Below are positions 18,638 through 28,488 of a DNA stretch of 64,000 bases, one piece after another. The position numbers were made by a program, and so were the translations under genes. The first letter of the stretch is position 1; each line of letters begins with the position of its first letter. Where the stretch lies: positions 226,981 to 290,980 of the forward strand of contig NZ_CANLZU010000001.1 in NCBI RefSeq assembly GCF_947495715.1, given 5' to 3'. Under the pieces are notes generated by a model that searched no databases, was not told where the DNA came from, and worked only from the letters and a program-made list of their open reading frames with translations. This stretch comes from an uncultured Oceanisphaera sp. Lineage in GTDB: Bacteria > Pseudomonadota > Gammaproteobacteria > Enterobacterales > Aeromonadaceae.

Positions 18638-18665
18638 TGAAATTCCGCGGTTTACTGAGACAGGG

Positions 18666-19772
18666 TTACTGGTTCTTGTTCAGTACCGGGCGGGCGTACA
18701 TCGACAATACCAGATCGCGTAATTCGGCCGGAATTCGAGCCATATGCAGCTCGAATGCCTCGGCGGCAGCGGGATCCACCTGAGCAGTCTGGCCGGCGGC
18801 CAGCAGATTATTCGGAAAAAGGTGATAGTTGGCATGGATCTGCCGATCGATGGCCGTCGCCAGTTGATCCGCATTGTCGAACTCGCCACGCACCGGCTCG
18901 CCAAAGCTCACGTGTACCCGTCCCTTCTGGCCGACGATGCCCTGCACTATGCTCTGCACGTCTTCGAACTCGCTTTTCTCATAGGCGCCATGGGTCGCCT
19001 TGGCGTACAGCTCGCGGGCCTTGGCCACATCACCGGGATCGTATTCGTATGAGATGGAAACCGGCACCAGATTCAGGCTCTTGATGTAGTCGTCGAAGGG
19101 AATTTTCTGCCGCTTGCCTTCCATGTAGAACATCTTGAGGATGGCCGGATCGGTTTTATCGTTACCGTCTTTGGCGCGCCCTTCTTTCTGGGCAATCCAG
19201 ATGGAATGACCGTCGTCGAGGGAGTGGCGCAGGTAGGCCGACAGTTCGCTGAACGCCTTCATCATTTCCCGCGGGCCCTTGGCCGAACGCTTGACGATAA
19301 AACTCTTGTTCAGCTTCATCAGCTCGGCGGCACAGGGCTTGCGCAACAGGTTATCGCCGATGGCGATGCGTACCGTGTCCAGGCCGTTGGTGTGCAGGCC
19401 CCAGTTGACGAACGCCGGATCCAGCGCAATATCACGATGATTGGAAATAAACAGATAACCCTCGCCCGGCTTGAGCTTATCCAGACCGGAATAAGTGACG
19501 CCCGAGGTGGTGCTCTTGATCATCTTTTCCATGTAGGTCGCCACTTCCAGCTGGATCTGGCGAATGCTGTCGAGCTTGCGCCAGCGCCAGCTCAAATACA
19601 GGCGGATCAGCGCCTTGACGAGGGGGCCACCGATGCCGGACAGGGTGGAAAAACGATATTTGGCGATGGCGCCGATAAATTCGTCGTCGCGGATCAGCCG
19701 TTGAATGGCACCGGCAACTTCGTCGTCCCGGTAGGGACGAATATCTTTAAACAAATCTGTGTCTGAAACCAT
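18666..19772 (-). CDS. 1-acylglycerol-3-phosphate O-acyltransferase-like protein
   Basis: A 368-residue member of the PlsC/glycerol acyltransferase superfamily. The acceptor motif reads ISNHRDIALDPAFVN (an NHx5D variant), with FIVKRSAKGPREMMK and the phosphate-binding IAQKEGRAKDGNDKT downstream. Such enzymes move acyl chains to lysophospholipids at the membrane; the acceptor is not known. The frame opens at a TTG (19796), but ATG 19772 (MVSDTDLFKDIRPYRDDEV) is the natural start. It is monocistronic. Confidence 0.85.
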   Translation of the reverse strand: MVSDTDLFKDIRPYRDDEVAGAIQRLIRDDEFIGAIAKYRFSTLSGIGGPLVKALIRLYLSWRWRKLDSIRQIQLEVATYMEKMIKSTTSGVTYSGLDKLKPGEGYLFISNHRDIALDPAFVNWGLHTNGLDTVRIAIGDNLLRKPCAAELMKLNKSFIVKRSAKGPREMMKAFSELSAYLRHSLDDGHSIWIAQKEGRAKDGNDKTDPAILKMFYMEGKRQKIPFDDYIKSLNLVPVSISYEYDPGDVAKARELYAKATHGAYEKSEFEDVQSIVQGIVGQKGRVHVSFGEPVRGEFDNADQLATAIDRQIHANYHLFPNNLLAAGQTAQVDPAAAEAFELHMARIPAELRDLVLSMYARPVLNKNQ

Positions 19773-19857
19773 GACAATCTTGGGGTCCTGGGGCAAAAAA
19801 CGCCCAGATTTTACACCCTTTGGCGGTAAACTCTAAGGATAATGCGTAAAAACCGCC

Positions 19858-20451
19858 TTAACGCCAGATCATCAGCACACTGGCCGCAGTCAATATCGCC
19901 ATCACCAGATTAAAACGCCGCCAATCCTGCGGCGTATGCAGCCAGCGGCGCAGGTGCATGCCGAACAAGGCCCAGACATGACCGGTGATAATGCCGAACA
20001 ACAGAAATATCGCCAGCACCCCGATAGCAGAAGCCCAGTACTGCTCGCCGGCCAGGGTAAAACCGCTGATGGCCGACACCGCCATCAACCAGGATTTGGG
20101 ATTGAGAAACTGAAACAGGGCCCCCTGTCGCCAGTCCATGCCCGACGCGCTTTCGCCGGCCACGGGCGGGCTGGCGCGGCCAATCTTCCAGGCCAGCCAT
20201 AACAGGTAGCCGCTGCCGGCCACCTTGAGCGCCCACTGCAGGGCCGGCCACAACAGAAACAGCTGCCCCAGCCCCAGGGCGGTGAGCAGCATCAGCAGCT
20301 GCAGGCCGAGCATAATGCCCAATAACAGCTTGAGGGTGGGGCCATAACCGAAGCGAGTACCGGAGCTGGTAAGCAACATATTATTGGGCCCCGGCGTGCC
20401 ACAGGCAGCCAGGGCAAAGCCGGCGGCGGAGCCGAGCAGGGCGAGATCCAT
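19858..20451 (-). CDS. LysE/RhtB family amino-acid exporter
   Basis: A 197-residue protein with six predicted membrane helices and the family signature CGTPGPNNMLL (TPGPNN at 19-24), GYLLWLAWKIGR and LFQFLNPKSW. Members export amino acids such as lysine, threonine or homoserine lactone; the substrate is not predictable. It is a single gene divergent from yheT, with a 156-base shared promoter region. Confidence 0.9.
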   Translation of the reverse strand: MDLALLGSAAGFALAACGTPGPNNMLLTSSGTRFGYGPTLKLLLGIMLGLQLLMLLTALGLGQLFLLWPALQWALKVAGSGYLLWLAWKIGRASPPVAGESASGMDWRQGALFQFLNPKSWLMAVSAISGFTLAGEQYWASAIGVLAIFLLFGIITGHVWALFGMHLRRWLHTPQDWRRFNLVMAILTAASVLMIWR

Positions 20452-20607
20452 GAGGTACTGGTCAAATAACGGTTGAAGAGCCTTGTTTTACTCGATTTTC
20501 TGCTCGGCGCCCAGTATTTTATCCGCTCATGGTTTTATCGACTTATGGTTTTATCAACATTAATACCGTCCCGGTGGCGTGCCACCCCAGTGTAATAACA
20601 GGACACT

Positions 20608-21588
20608 ATGATTCACCCCAGCCGCTTTCATTCCCCCTGGTGGGCCCGTAATCCGCATGTGCAGACCATTATGGCCAAGTACCTGCATCGCTCGCGTATC
20701 GACACCCGCCGCGAGCGGCTGGAGCTGCCGGACGGGGACTTTGTCGATCTGGCCTGGGCACTGCCGATGCTGAACGAACACCGGCCGCTGGTGCTGCTGT
20801 TTCATGGTCTGGAAGGCTGTGTCGAGTCTCATTATGCTCGAGGCATGATGGCAGCCCTGCACCAACAGGGCTGGCAGCCGGTGCTGATGCATTTTCGCGG
20901 TTGCAGCGGCGAACCCAATCGCTACCTGCAGGCCTATCATTCCGGCGCCATTGAAGATCCGCATTATGTGCTGGAGCTGCTGCGCCAGCGCTATCCGGAA
21001 CGGCCGATAGCGGCCATCGGCTATTCGCTCGGCGGCAACATGCTGATCAACTATCTGGCCGAGCACAAGCGTCATCCCTTGTGCGCCGCCGTGGTCATTT
21101 CGGCCCCGCTGCAGCTGTCGGCCTGTGCCGATCGCATCAACTCGGGTTTTTCCCGCTTCTATCAGCGCTATCTGCTGGGCCGAATGAAATTCAACTGGCA
21201 GCAGCGGCTGCGCCGTCATCCCCATCATCGCTGGCAGGGCAATCTCGACCGAATACACAGCCTGCGCGAGTTCGACGACAAGGTCACGGCGCCGATGCAT
21301 GGCTTTAACGATGCCGAAGATTATTACCGCCGTTGTTCCGGTCTTTACAAGCTGTCGAGAATCAGTACGCCGACGCTGATGATCCACGCCGCCGACGATC
21401 CCTTCATGAACGATACGGTGATCCCCGACGCCAGCGAGCTGCCGCCGGCGATCACCTATGAACTGAGCCGCACCGGCGGCCATGTCGGCTTTATGCATGG
21501 CCAGCCCTGGCGCCCCCGCTACTGGCTGGAACAGCGGGTGCCCGAGTGGCTCGCCAAACAATGGCCCCCCTATCAGGAAAAAGCATGA
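20608..21588 (+). CDS. yheT: Alpha/beta hydrolase YheT
   Basis: A 326-residue serine hydrolase of the YheT/ABHD1-3 type. It has NPHVQTIM near the start, [17 protein letters not shown], the nucleophile elbow GYSLGGN (Ser140), the acid in HAADDPF and the catalytic histidine in [10 protein letters not shown]. The substrate is unknown. Its stop overlaps the yheU start (ATGA), and yheT-yheU-prkB forms a run as in E. coli. Confidence 0.92.
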   Translation: MIHPSRFHSPWWARNPHVQTIMAKYLHRSRIDTRRERLELPDGDFVDLAWALPMLNEHRPLVLLFHGLEGCVESHYARGMMAALHQQGWQPVLMHFRGCSGEPNRYLQAYHSGAIEDPHYVLELLRQRYPERPIAAIGYSLGGNMLINYLAEHKRHPLCAAVVISAPLQLSACADRINSGFSRFYQRYLLGRMKFNWQQRLRRHPHHRWQGNLDRIHSLREFDDKVTAPMHGFNDAEDYYRRCSGLYKLSRISTPTLMIHAADDPFMNDTVIPDASELPPAITYELSRTGGHVGFMHGQPWRPRYWLEQRVPEWLAKQWPPYQEKA

Positions 21589-21809
21589 TTATTCCATTTA
21601 CCGAATTGAGCGAAGACACGCTCAATAATCTGATCGAACAATTCGTACTGCAGGAAGGCACCGAATACGGCGACCGGGACATCTCGCTGAATGAAAAACT
21701 TATACAGGTTAAACAACAACTTAAATCTGGCGATGCGGTCATTGTCTACAGCGAGTTACACGAAAGCGTCAACATAGTGCCGGCGGACCGGTTCAATCAC
21801 AAACCTTGA
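21585..21809 (+). CDS. yheU: YheU family protein
   Basis: A 74-residue protein ([29 protein letters not shown]) matching E. coli YheU, function unknown. The ATG at 21585 overlaps the yheT stop by four bases; the upstream extension of the frame lies inside yheT and is ignored. Confidence 0.92.
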   Translation: MIIPFTELSEDTLNNLIEQFVLQEGTEYGDRDISLNEKLIQVKQQLKSGDAVIVYSELHESVNIVPADRFNHKP

Positions 21810-21867
21810 CCTGCCCCCGGCCCACTGCGTATAAACATTCACAGTTTAATCAATTTCAGGGTTCCTT

Positions 21868-22737
21868 ATGTCTGCCAAGCACCCCATTATTGCGGTTACC
21901 GGCTCCTCGGGTGCCGGCACCTCGACTTCTACCGAAGTCTTTCGCTCCATGTTCGCCCAGCTCGGGGTCAAGGCCGCCATGCTCGAAGGGGACAGCTTTC
22001 ACCGCTATACCCGTCCGGAGATGGATGTGGCGATTCGCCGCGCCCGGGAGCAAGGCAGACATATCAGCTATTTCGGACCAGAAGCCAACGATTTCGAGCT
22101 GTTAGAGCACTTTTTCAAGGAATATGGCAATACCGGCGTCGGTCAGTTTCGCCGCTATCTGCATACCTTCGACGAAGCGGTGCCCTTCAATCAGATGCCG
22201 GGTACCTTTACTCCCTGGCAACAGCTGCCGGAAGACACCAACCTGCTGTTTTACGAGGGTCTGCACGGCGGTGTGGTCACCGAGGAGCAGAATGTGGCGC
22301 AGCATGTGGATCTGCTGATCGGCATGGTGCCGATCGTCAACCTGGAGTGGATCCAGAAGCTGATCCGCGACACCGCCGAGCGCGGTCATTCGCGGGAGGC
22401 GGTCACCGACTCCATCGTGCGTTCGATGGAGGACTACATCAATTTCATCACCCCCCAGTTTTCCCGCACCCATATCAATTTTCAGCGGGTACCGACGGTC
22501 GATACCTCCAACCCGTTCAGCGCCAAGGTGATCCCCAGCGCCGACGAAAGCATGATGGTGATCCGTTTTCGTGGCATCAAGAACGTCGACTTCCCCTATC
22601 TGCTGGCGATGATCGACGGCTCCTTCATGTCCCGACGCAACACCATAGTAGTGCCCGGCGGCAAGATGGGCTTTGCCATGGAGCTGATCCTGCGCCCCAT
22701 GCTCGAGCGATTACTGGAAACCGGCAAGATCCGTTAA
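21868..22737 (+). CDS. prkB: Phosphoribulokinase-like protein PrkB
   Basis: A 289-residue P-loop kinase with Walker A GSSGAGTST (12-20), GDSFHRYTRPEM, LFYEGLHGG, the RDTAERGHS substrate loop and VTDSIVRSMEDYINFI. It has all main PRK motifs, yet no Rubisco is seen here and enteric homologues lie between yheU and crp, as in this window. Its substrate in non-autotrophs is unresolved. A heptamer repeat follows the stop. Confidence 0.93.
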   Translation: MSAKHPIIAVTGSSGAGTSTSTEVFRSMFAQLGVKAAMLEGDSFHRYTRPEMDVAIRRAREQGRHISYFGPEANDFELLEHFFKEYGNTGVGQFRRYLHTFDEAVPFNQMPGTFTPWQQLPEDTNLLFYEGLHGGVVTEEQNVAQHVDLLIGMVPIVNLEWIQKLIRDTAERGHSREAVTDSIVRSMEDYINFITPQFSRTHINFQRVPTVDTSNPFSAKVIPSADESMMVIRFRGIKNVDFPYLLAMIDGSFMSRRNTIVVPGGKMGFAMELILRPMLERLLETGKIR

Positions 22738-22743
22738 CAGACG

Positions 22744-22806
22744 AGAGGGGTGAGGGGTGAGAGGTGAGGTGTTTTCCACCTTACCCCTTACTCTTCACCC
22801 CCTCAC
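22744..22806. repeat. TGAGGGG heptamer repeat, convergent gap
   Basis: About four heptamers (GAGGGGT GAGGGGT GAGAGGT GAGGTG) are followed after TTTTCC by a pyrimidine arm (ACCTTACCCCTTACTC...CCCCTCAC) that is largely complementary. This can form a ~25-base imperfect hairpin between the convergent prkB and yhfA. Confidence 0.72.
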
Positions 22807-22813
22807 GATTAAA

Positions 22814-23218
22814 TCAGGCGTTACGGATCTCATAGGAAGACTCGACGGTGACCGCCTTTTCCAGCATCTTCATCACCGAGCAGTACTTGTCCATCGACAG
22901 CTCGACGGCCCGGGCCACCTGCTTCTCGGCCAGCTCCTGACCGCTAACCACAAAGTGCAGCCGAATGGCGGTAAACACCCGCGGCGGATTATCGGCCCGG
23001 TCGGCGTCCAGCTCCACGTAACAGCCGGTCACCTGCTGGCGTCCCTTTTCCAGGATGGACACCACATCGATGGCGCTGCAGCCACCGGCGCCCAGCAACA
23101 CCGCTTCCATCGGGCTGGCGCCCTCGCCCGGGTTGGTACCATCCAGCACTATCTTGTGTCCAGACTCGGATAATCCCTCAAAACACATTCCTTCCAACCA
23201 GGTAACCTTGGCTTTCAT
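22814..23218 (-). CDS. yhfA: OsmC family protein YhfA
   Basis: A 134-residue OsmC/Ohr-fold protein: MKAKVTWLEGMCFEG, DGTNPGEGASPMEAVLLGAGGCSAIDVVSIL and KYCSVMKML. It has two cysteines in the positions typical of the fold (GGCS and YCSV), suggesting thiol peroxidase chemistry, but the physiological substrate is unknown. It is divergent from crp, as in E. coli. Confidence 0.92.
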   Translation of the reverse strand: MKAKVTWLEGMCFEGLSESGHKIVLDGTNPGEGASPMEAVLLGAGGCSAIDVVSILEKGRQQVTGCYVELDADRADNPPRVFTAIRLHFVVSGQELAEKQVARAVELSMDKYCSVMKMLEKAVTVESSYEIRNA

Positions 23219-23399
23219 AACATTTCCTCGCTAAAAAACCGCATATTAACCTATCACCGAAAAGACAACGAGCAGGATAAAAACTCCAAGCCTCTTGATG
23301 GTAGGCCACAAGCCTTTTATGCTAACCGAATTATTTACACCACAAGACAGGCAGCCTGCTTGCAAGGCGTTCAGCCCGAGTCAATCAAGAGGAAAACCC

Positions 23400-24038
23400 A
23401 TGGTTATTGGCAAGCCCCAAAGTGACCCTACCCTGGAATGGTTTTTGTCACATTGCCATATTCATAAATATCCGGCAAAAAGCTCCCTGATCCACGCGGG
23501 AGAAAAAGCCGAAACGCTCTATTACATCGTCAAGGGTTCGGTTTCCGTGCTGATAAAAGACGAAGACGGCAAGGAAATGATCCTGTCTTATCTGAATCAG
23601 GGCGACTTTATCGGTGAGCTGGGGCTGTTTGAAGAAACGGATAATCCACTGCGTACCGCCTGGGTTCGTGCCAAATCTCCCTGTGAAGTGGCCGAGATTT
23701 CCTACAAGAAGTTTCGTCAGCTGATCCAGGTGAACCCGGAGATTCTGATGCGGCTGTCGGCTCAGATGGCCGAACGACTGCAAACCACCAGCCAGAAAGT
23801 GGGTGATCTGGCCTTCCTCGACGTGACCGGTCGCATCGCGGAAACCCTGCTCAGCCTGGCCCGTCAGCCCGATGCCATGACCCATCCGGACGGCATGCAG
23901 ATCAAGATTACCCGTCAGGAAATCGGCCAGATCGTCGGTTGCTCGCGGGAAACCGTGGGCCGTATTCTTAAAATGCTGGAAGAGCAGAACCTGATCTCCG
24001 CCCACGGCAAGACCATAGTGGTATTCGGCACCCGTTAA
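23400..24038 (+). CDS. crp: cAMP receptor protein CRP
   Basis: The global regulator that binds cAMP and recognises TGTGA-N6-TCACA sites. From ATG 23400 (AAGAGGAA site) it has 212 residues, two more than E. coli because of an insertion in the [11 protein letters not shown] loop. The cAMP-binding cassette GELGLFEE...RTAWVRA has Thr where E. coli has Ser83. The hinge [11 protein letters not shown] and the helix-turn-helix [19 protein letters not shown] are essentially identical to E. coli. The frame is open upstream to 23295 but lacks family likeness there. Confidence 0.98.
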   Translation: MVIGKPQSDPTLEWFLSHCHIHKYPAKSSLIHAGEKAETLYYIVKGSVSVLIKDEDGKEMILSYLNQGDFIGELGLFEETDNPLRTAWVRAKSPCEVAEISYKKFRQLIQVNPEILMRLSAQMAERLQTTSQKVGDLAFLDVTGRIAETLLSLARQPDAMTHPDGMQIKITRQEIGQIVGCSRETVGRILKMLEEQNLISAHGKTIVVFGTR

Positions 24039-24063
24039 ACCGCCCTTTCACCACAGATAACCG

Positions 24064-24090
24064 AAAAACCCGGGATTTCCCGGGTTTTTT
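24064..24090 (+). terminator. crp terminator
   Basis: The stem AACCCGGGA / TCCCGGGTT is followed by TTTTT, 26 bases after the crp stop. Confidence 0.9.
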
Positions 24091-24211
24091 AGTTTGTTAA
24101 CAAGGGCAAGCTATCAGTATCGAATCTAGCGGCTGGTGAAACGGCTCCGCCTATTCGAAGGAACTGACCATTTAGTCAATTTATTGCTCGTTCCCGGACA
24201 TGGACACGAAT

Positions 24212-24240
24212 AAAAAATCCGGGAAAGCCCCGGATTTTTT
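24212..24240 (-). terminator. purC terminator
   Basis: The stem AATCCGGG / CCCCGGATT is flanked by A- and T-runs and abuts the purC stop; on the minus strand it runs into TTTTTTA. Confidence 0.88.
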
Positions 24241-24242
24241 AT

Positions 24243-25346
24243 TTAATCAATCAGGCCGTACCGGTCACGCAATATGGCGATGATATCCGCCTTGGGATTA
24301 TCGGACAATGTCAGCTTCTGGCCGGTAATTTTCTCGGCAATACCGACATAGGTGCGGGAAATATCCATCAGCACCTCAACCGGCAGCGCATTGTCACGCG
24401 CCAGCGCCTCTCGCTCGGGCATCCGCTCTTTATTGAGCAGAATATCGGGATCCGGGAAATGCTTGAGCAACAGCTGGCGGAAGTCCTCTTTCGAGTTCTC
24501 CACGATACGACCGTCGCGATAGGCCGGGCCGTCCCAGATTCGGGACGAGTCGGGGGTGCCCACCTCGTCCATGTAAATCAGTTTCTCGTTGCCTGCGGCA
24601 TCGGTGACATAGCCGAACTCGAACTTGGTATCGACAAACACCTGATCGATTTTGGCCAGCTCCTGGCTTATCACCTCAAAACCTTCTTTCAGCAGCCGCT
24701 CGTAGTGAGCAATATCATCCTGACTACGGAAGTTAAGGGCGGCGAAGTTGTCTTCGATATTCTGACGAGTAATGTTGACGTCGTCCGCCTCCGGCACGCC
24801 GGGAATACCGGTGAGAATGCCCTTGGTCGAGGGGGTCATCAGCAACTCCGGCAGCTTCTGGTCTTTTTGCAGACCATCCGGCAGACGAATGCCGCAGAAT
24901 TCGCGCTCACCCTTGGCGTAGCTGCGCCACATGGAGCCGGTGATGTACTGACGGCAGATGGCCTCTATCTTCACCGGGGTCGCCTTCTGCACTATCCACA
25001 CGAAGGGATGCGGGATATCCAGAATATGGCTGTCGGCCAGGCCCTGCTCGCGGAACAGCTTGAACCAGTGGTTGGAAATGGCGTTGAGCGCCGCGCCCTT
25101 GCCGGGCACGCCCTGCATGCCCCCCTCGCCGTGCCAGATGCAGTCGAACGCCGAGATGCGATCGCTGATCACCATGATGGCCAGCGGCGCATCGGCGGCC
25201 ACGTCATAGCCTTTTTCCTGGATCAGCCGGCGGCTGTCTTCTTCGGTCAGCCAGTATACAGAGCGTACCTTGCCACTGTGCACCGGCTGGTGGGTACGGA
25301 TCGGAAGGTCGTTGTTAACGGCCAATACCTTGTCTGCGAGACTCAT
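24243..25346 (-). CDS. purC: Phosphoribosylaminoimidazole-succinocarboxamide synthase
   Basis: SAICAR synthetase of purine synthesis joins CAIR with aspartate using ATP. The 367-residue protein is the long form of vibrios and Shewanella rather than the 237-residue E. coli form. Motifs: [50 protein letters not shown] and [12 protein letters not shown]. The ATG at 25346 ([15 protein letters not shown]) is chosen over the open extension to 25385. It is monocistronic. Confidence 0.95.
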   Translation of the reverse strand: MSLADKVLAVNNDLPIRTHQPVHSGKVRSVYWLTEEDSRRLIQEKGYDVAADAPLAIMVISDRISAFDCIWHGEGGMQGVPGKGAALNAISNHWFKLFREQGLADSHILDIPHPFVWIVQKATPVKIEAICRQYITGSMWRSYAKGEREFCGIRLPDGLQKDQKLPELLMTPSTKGILTGIPGVPEADDVNITRQNIEDNFAALNFRSQDDIAHYERLLKEGFEVISQELAKIDQVFVDTKFEFGYVTDAAGNEKLIYMDEVGTPDSSRIWDGPAYRDGRIVENSKEDFRQLLLKHFPDPDILLNKERMPEREALARDNALPVEVLMDISRTYVGIAEKITGQKLTLSDNPKADIIAILRDRYGLID

Positions 25347-25446
25347 CGCGTGTGTCCTGTGTGTGGAGTGTTGAAACGCTGCCAAACACCGCCGCCGGGT
25401 TATTGTATTTATATCGAAGGGCGAGGCTGCCGGCGGCGCTATCTTA

Positions 25447-26121
25447 TCAGATGTGAGAAAGCGGCAATAGCCGCTGCAGCACCAGCAGCAGCGACGGCGC
25501 GGTGGGCGCCAGCCACCAGCATGCCGCCAGCAGAGAGAGCAGCAACAGGTTGGCCAGCGGAGAGCGCCATTCGGTGATTTTGAGCGCGGTGCCGAACGAT
25601 TTCTTCAGCCGCCGCCCTTCCAGATCGATGCTGTACAGCTCGTCCAGCAGCAAGTGGATCATGGCACCGATAAACACGAAGATACCCAGCTGCCAGGCCA
25701 GCTCGGCCGGCAACTGAAATAAACGAGAGCTAATCACCACACCACCGCCGGCAAACACCAGGTTGGCCAGCAGCGAATGCAGGGTACCTCTGTGCACGGT
25801 AAAGCGGGCGAAGGCCCAGCACAGGGGATAACGCACCAGCACATAGGCGACCGCCCCCAATACCAGGGTGTCGACCAGCGGCAGATATTGTCGGCCATAC
25901 AGCAGCGCCAGCATGGTGCCGAGAATGCCGAACAGGCGGAAGATGATACGAATGGAGCGGGACGTATCGGCATCGATATCCGGCAGTATCCCTCCCAGTG
26001 TACCCGCCAGCCACAACAGGCCCGCCTCGGGCAGGGTCACCAGCTGCGCCCAGGCCAGCGACCCCGCCAGCAGGCCGCTGGCCACCGAGGCCACCTGAAT
26101 ATGCGTTCTGAAATCCGCCAT
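25447..26121 (-). CDS. YdjM-like membrane-bound metal-dependent hydrolase
   Basis: A 224-residue protein with four to five membrane segments and the conserved polar motifs of the YdjM family: [37 protein letters not shown] and [16 protein letters not shown]. The His and Asp residues are probable metal ligands. The reaction is unknown. E. coli YdjM is under LexA control, and a LexA-like site lies upstream here. Confidence 0.88.
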   Translation of the reverse strand: MADFRTHIQVASVASGLLAGSLAWAQLVTLPEAGLLWLAGTLGGILPDIDADTSRSIRIIFRLFGILGTMLALLYGRQYLPLVDTLVLGAVAYVLVRYPLCWAFARFTVHRGTLHSLLANLVFAGGGVVISSRLFQLPAELAWQLGIFVFIGAMIHLLLDELYSIDLEGRRLKKSFGTALKITEWRSPLANLLLLSLLAACWWLAPTAPSLLLVLQRLLPLSHI

Positions 26122-26165
26122 CGACTACCTTCCCGGCTGAAAAGGCGCCGAGTGTAGCATGTGAA

Positions 26166-26185
26166 TACTGGATAAAAAAACAGGG
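26166..26185 (-). promoter_or_regulatory. Possible LexA box ahead of ydjM-like gene
   Basis: TACTGGATAAAAAAACAGGG keeps the CTG-N10-CAG core and the A-rich spacer of the SOS box (TACTGTATATATATACAGTA), 45 bases upstream of the ydjM-like start codon. The right half is weaker and overlaps the terminator of the receptor gene, which may explain the pattern. Confidence 0.45.
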
Positions 26186-26200
26186 CCTGAATGGCCCTGT
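26173..26200 (-). terminator. Terminator after TonB receptor gene
   Basis: The stem ACAGGGCC / GGCCCTGT with a TGAAT loop runs into seven T on the minus strand, about 25 bases after the receptor stop. Confidence 0.88.
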
Positions 26201-26225
26201 GATGGTAAGCAGACAACGTCGGAGC

Positions 26226-28328
26226 TTAGAAGCTCAGCTGACCTTCCAGCATATAGGTGCGGCCGGGCATGGGCACGCGACCGATGGGGCTGACATCGGC
26301 GCCACGGAAGTAGGCGTCGTCGTCCAGCAGGTTGTTGACGCCCAGACCCACATTCAGGGTCATGTCGTTGCCGAGCGGAATGTCTCGGCCCAAACGAGTA
26401 TTGACCAGGGTATAGGACGGCAGCTCGCCCTTGCTGCCATTGGCAGTTTCGGTAACGGTATTATCCGCATCGCTGAAGCTCGCGGACGCATACAAGGCAC
26501 TGGCGCTGGCGGTCCACAGGCCGGTCTGGTAAGTGGCGTTGGTGCTCACATGGTGTCGCGGTGCGTTGGGCAGTTCCTTGCCCCGGTTGGTACCGGTTCG
26601 TTGTTCACTGTCCAGCAGGGTATAGCCCAGTCCCAGCGCCAGCTGGTCGGTGGCCTGCCAGCGGCCTTCCAGCTCGATGCCCTGTTGGCGGGTCTCGCCC
26701 AGGTTTTCATACACACTCTGCGCCTTGTTGTACTGGATTTGATCCTGGTAATCGATACGGAACAAAGTGGCTGAAGTCTGCAGGCTGTCGGTCGGCTGCC
26801 AGCGCGCGCCCAGTTCGTAATTCCAGGCGGTTTCGTTGGCCACCGCGCCCTCACGGATCACCTGAGCGGTCTGTACCGGTACCAGGGAGCGCAGGGCATT
26901 GGCAAACAGGAACACCTGGTCGCTGGCCTGCAGGCCCACGGTCAGGCCGGGCAACCATTCGGAGGTATGGTTATCGCTGATGGCGCCGGAATTATCGTCC
27001 CGGTAATCGGTGCGCACTTCTTCGTAACGGATACCGGGGGTGATGGCCAGACGATCATTCAGCAAACTGATGGTGTCGCTGACATAGGCGGCATAGGCGT
27101 TGGTGACGAATTCCCAATCCCGCACCTGATCGTTGTAACTGCCGTCGGTCAGGGTCAGGCGGTTGACGTCGAATTCCACCTCTTCCCGAACATAACGGCC
27201 GCCCAGCATCAGGGTGTGGTTGCCCAGCTGTTTGGTCACCCGCGGCTCGGTGCCGTAAACGTTGAATATGCGGGGTGAATCGGCCACGACGGTGGATGGA
27301 TTGGCTGGATCGCTCCAGTTATCCCAGTCGGTGGAGTCCTGACCAAAGAAGAAGGTTCGGTCCGCCCGATGGGCGAAGTTGCGCCACTGGACTTCCAGAT
27401 CGTCGCTGGGGGTATGGATCCAGGTCAGGTTGGCGCGCCACATGTCGGCGTCGTAGCCATCATGAGGCCGTTGCGACTGGTTGCGGTTCGCCTCATAGGC
27501 GGTGGGGCTCAGGGCGCCGGGCAGATCGGCGGTCACGTCGTAATACTGCAGCTGGGCCTTGAACTCGTTGATGTCGTCCGCGAAATAGTCCACATCGAGA
27601 ATGTAGTTCTGTACGTCGGTGGCGGCATGATCGCGAAAGCCGTTGCCCTGCTGCAGGTTGGCCTGAAACTGCAGGCCCAGATTGTCGGTGACGAAGCCGC
27701 CCACCCGGTAGTAAGTATCGGTCATGACATGGCCGGTATCCTCGGCGATCAACAGCCGCTCGCGCAGGGTCTGCTCCATCTGATTGGGAATCGGTTTGGT
27801 GACCAGATTCATCACCCCGCCCACGTTGTTGGGGCCATAATGCACGGCGGCGCCGCCACGAACCATATCCACCGCTTCCAGGCTGGGCAGGGTTACCGGA
27901 AACAGCGACACGCCCACATTGGTATAGGGACCGATGGCAATCGGATAGCCGTCTACCAGCAACTGTACCCGCTCGCTGCGCAGCGGGTTCAGGCCACGTA
28001 CCCCGATATTGGGCAAAATGCCGGTGCCGGTTTCATCCAGCACCTGAATGCCGGGCACCTGGCGCAGGGCATCTTCCAGGTTGAGGGCGCCGCGTTCGTG
28101 CAGCTCTTCGCTTTCCACCACGTTACGGGCCCCGGTGTAGGTTTTGGCGCTTTCTTTGGTCGGAGTACCGAGCCAGTCGCCCTCCACCACCACCTGCTCC
28201 AACTGGCTGATGGCAACGGCCTCGGCGGCGGCCAGCGGCATGGCTGGCAGTAACGCCAGGCTGACCAGAACACTTAACGGGCGACGATGCAACCCGGCGG
28301 AGCGATTCACTTCCCCTGTAAAACTCAT
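26226..28328 (-). CDS. TonB-dependent outer-membrane receptor, FecA-like
   Basis: A 700-residue outer-membrane receptor with a signal peptide ending near AAAEA, a plug domain (about 50-170) and a 22-strand barrel ending in the membrane-targeting MLEGQLSF. The plug reads IGVRGLNPLRSERVQLLVDGYPIAIGPYTNVGVSLFPV and MVRGGAAVHYGPNNVGGVMNLVTK, close to FecA (ferric citrate receptor). No FecR-type N-terminal signalling domain, fecIR or transport genes are adjacent. A Fur box precedes the gene, so iron control is likely. The ligand could be ferric citrate or another chelate. Confidence 0.9.
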   Translation of the reverse strand: MSFTGEVNRSAGLHRRPLSVLVSLALLPAMPLAAAEAVAISQLEQVVVEGDWLGTPTKESAKTYTGARNVVESEELHERGALNLEDALRQVPGIQVLDETGTGILPNIGVRGLNPLRSERVQLLVDGYPIAIGPYTNVGVSLFPVTLPSLEAVDMVRGGAAVHYGPNNVGGVMNLVTKPIPNQMEQTLRERLLIAEDTGHVMTDTYYRVGGFVTDNLGLQFQANLQQGNGFRDHAATDVQNYILDVDYFADDINEFKAQLQYYDVTADLPGALSPTAYEANRNQSQRPHDGYDADMWRANLTWIHTPSDDLEVQWRNFAHRADRTFFFGQDSTDWDNWSDPANPSTVVADSPRIFNVYGTEPRVTKQLGNHTLMLGGRYVREEVEFDVNRLTLTDGSYNDQVRDWEFVTNAYAAYVSDTISLLNDRLAITPGIRYEEVRTDYRDDNSGAISDNHTSEWLPGLTVGLQASDQVFLFANALRSLVPVQTAQVIREGAVANETAWNYELGARWQPTDSLQTSATLFRIDYQDQIQYNKAQSVYENLGETRQQGIELEGRWQATDQLALGLGYTLLDSEQRTGTNRGKELPNAPRHHVSTNATYQTGLWTASASALYASASFSDADNTVTETANGSKGELPSYTLVNTRLGRDIPLGNDMTLNVGLGVNNLLDDDAYFRGADVSPIGRVPMPGRTYMLEGQLSF

Positions 28329-28340
28329 AAGAAAAACCCA

Positions 28341-28360
28341 AATGATAATGATTAATATTT
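28341..28360 (-). promoter_or_regulatory. Fur box of the TonB receptor
   Basis: AATGATAATGATTAATATTT contains repeats of the GATAAT-type hexamer recognised by Fur, starting 13 bases upstream of the receptor start codon. Confidence 0.75.
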
Positions 28361-28488
28361 AGTTATTATTTTTTATTGGGTTTATTAATTCAATGAAAAA
28401 TTGAACTTTTTATCCGCCTCGTTGACGGCGCCTGCCATCAAGGGGCTATGTTTATCGACTCCTGAGCTCGGTCTGATAAATTTCGATA

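Noticed and set aside
21868..22737. PrkB as evidence for a Calvin cycle
   Set aside because: PrkB-type kinases next to crp are widespread in heterotrophic gammaproteobacteria and no Rubisco genes are seen.
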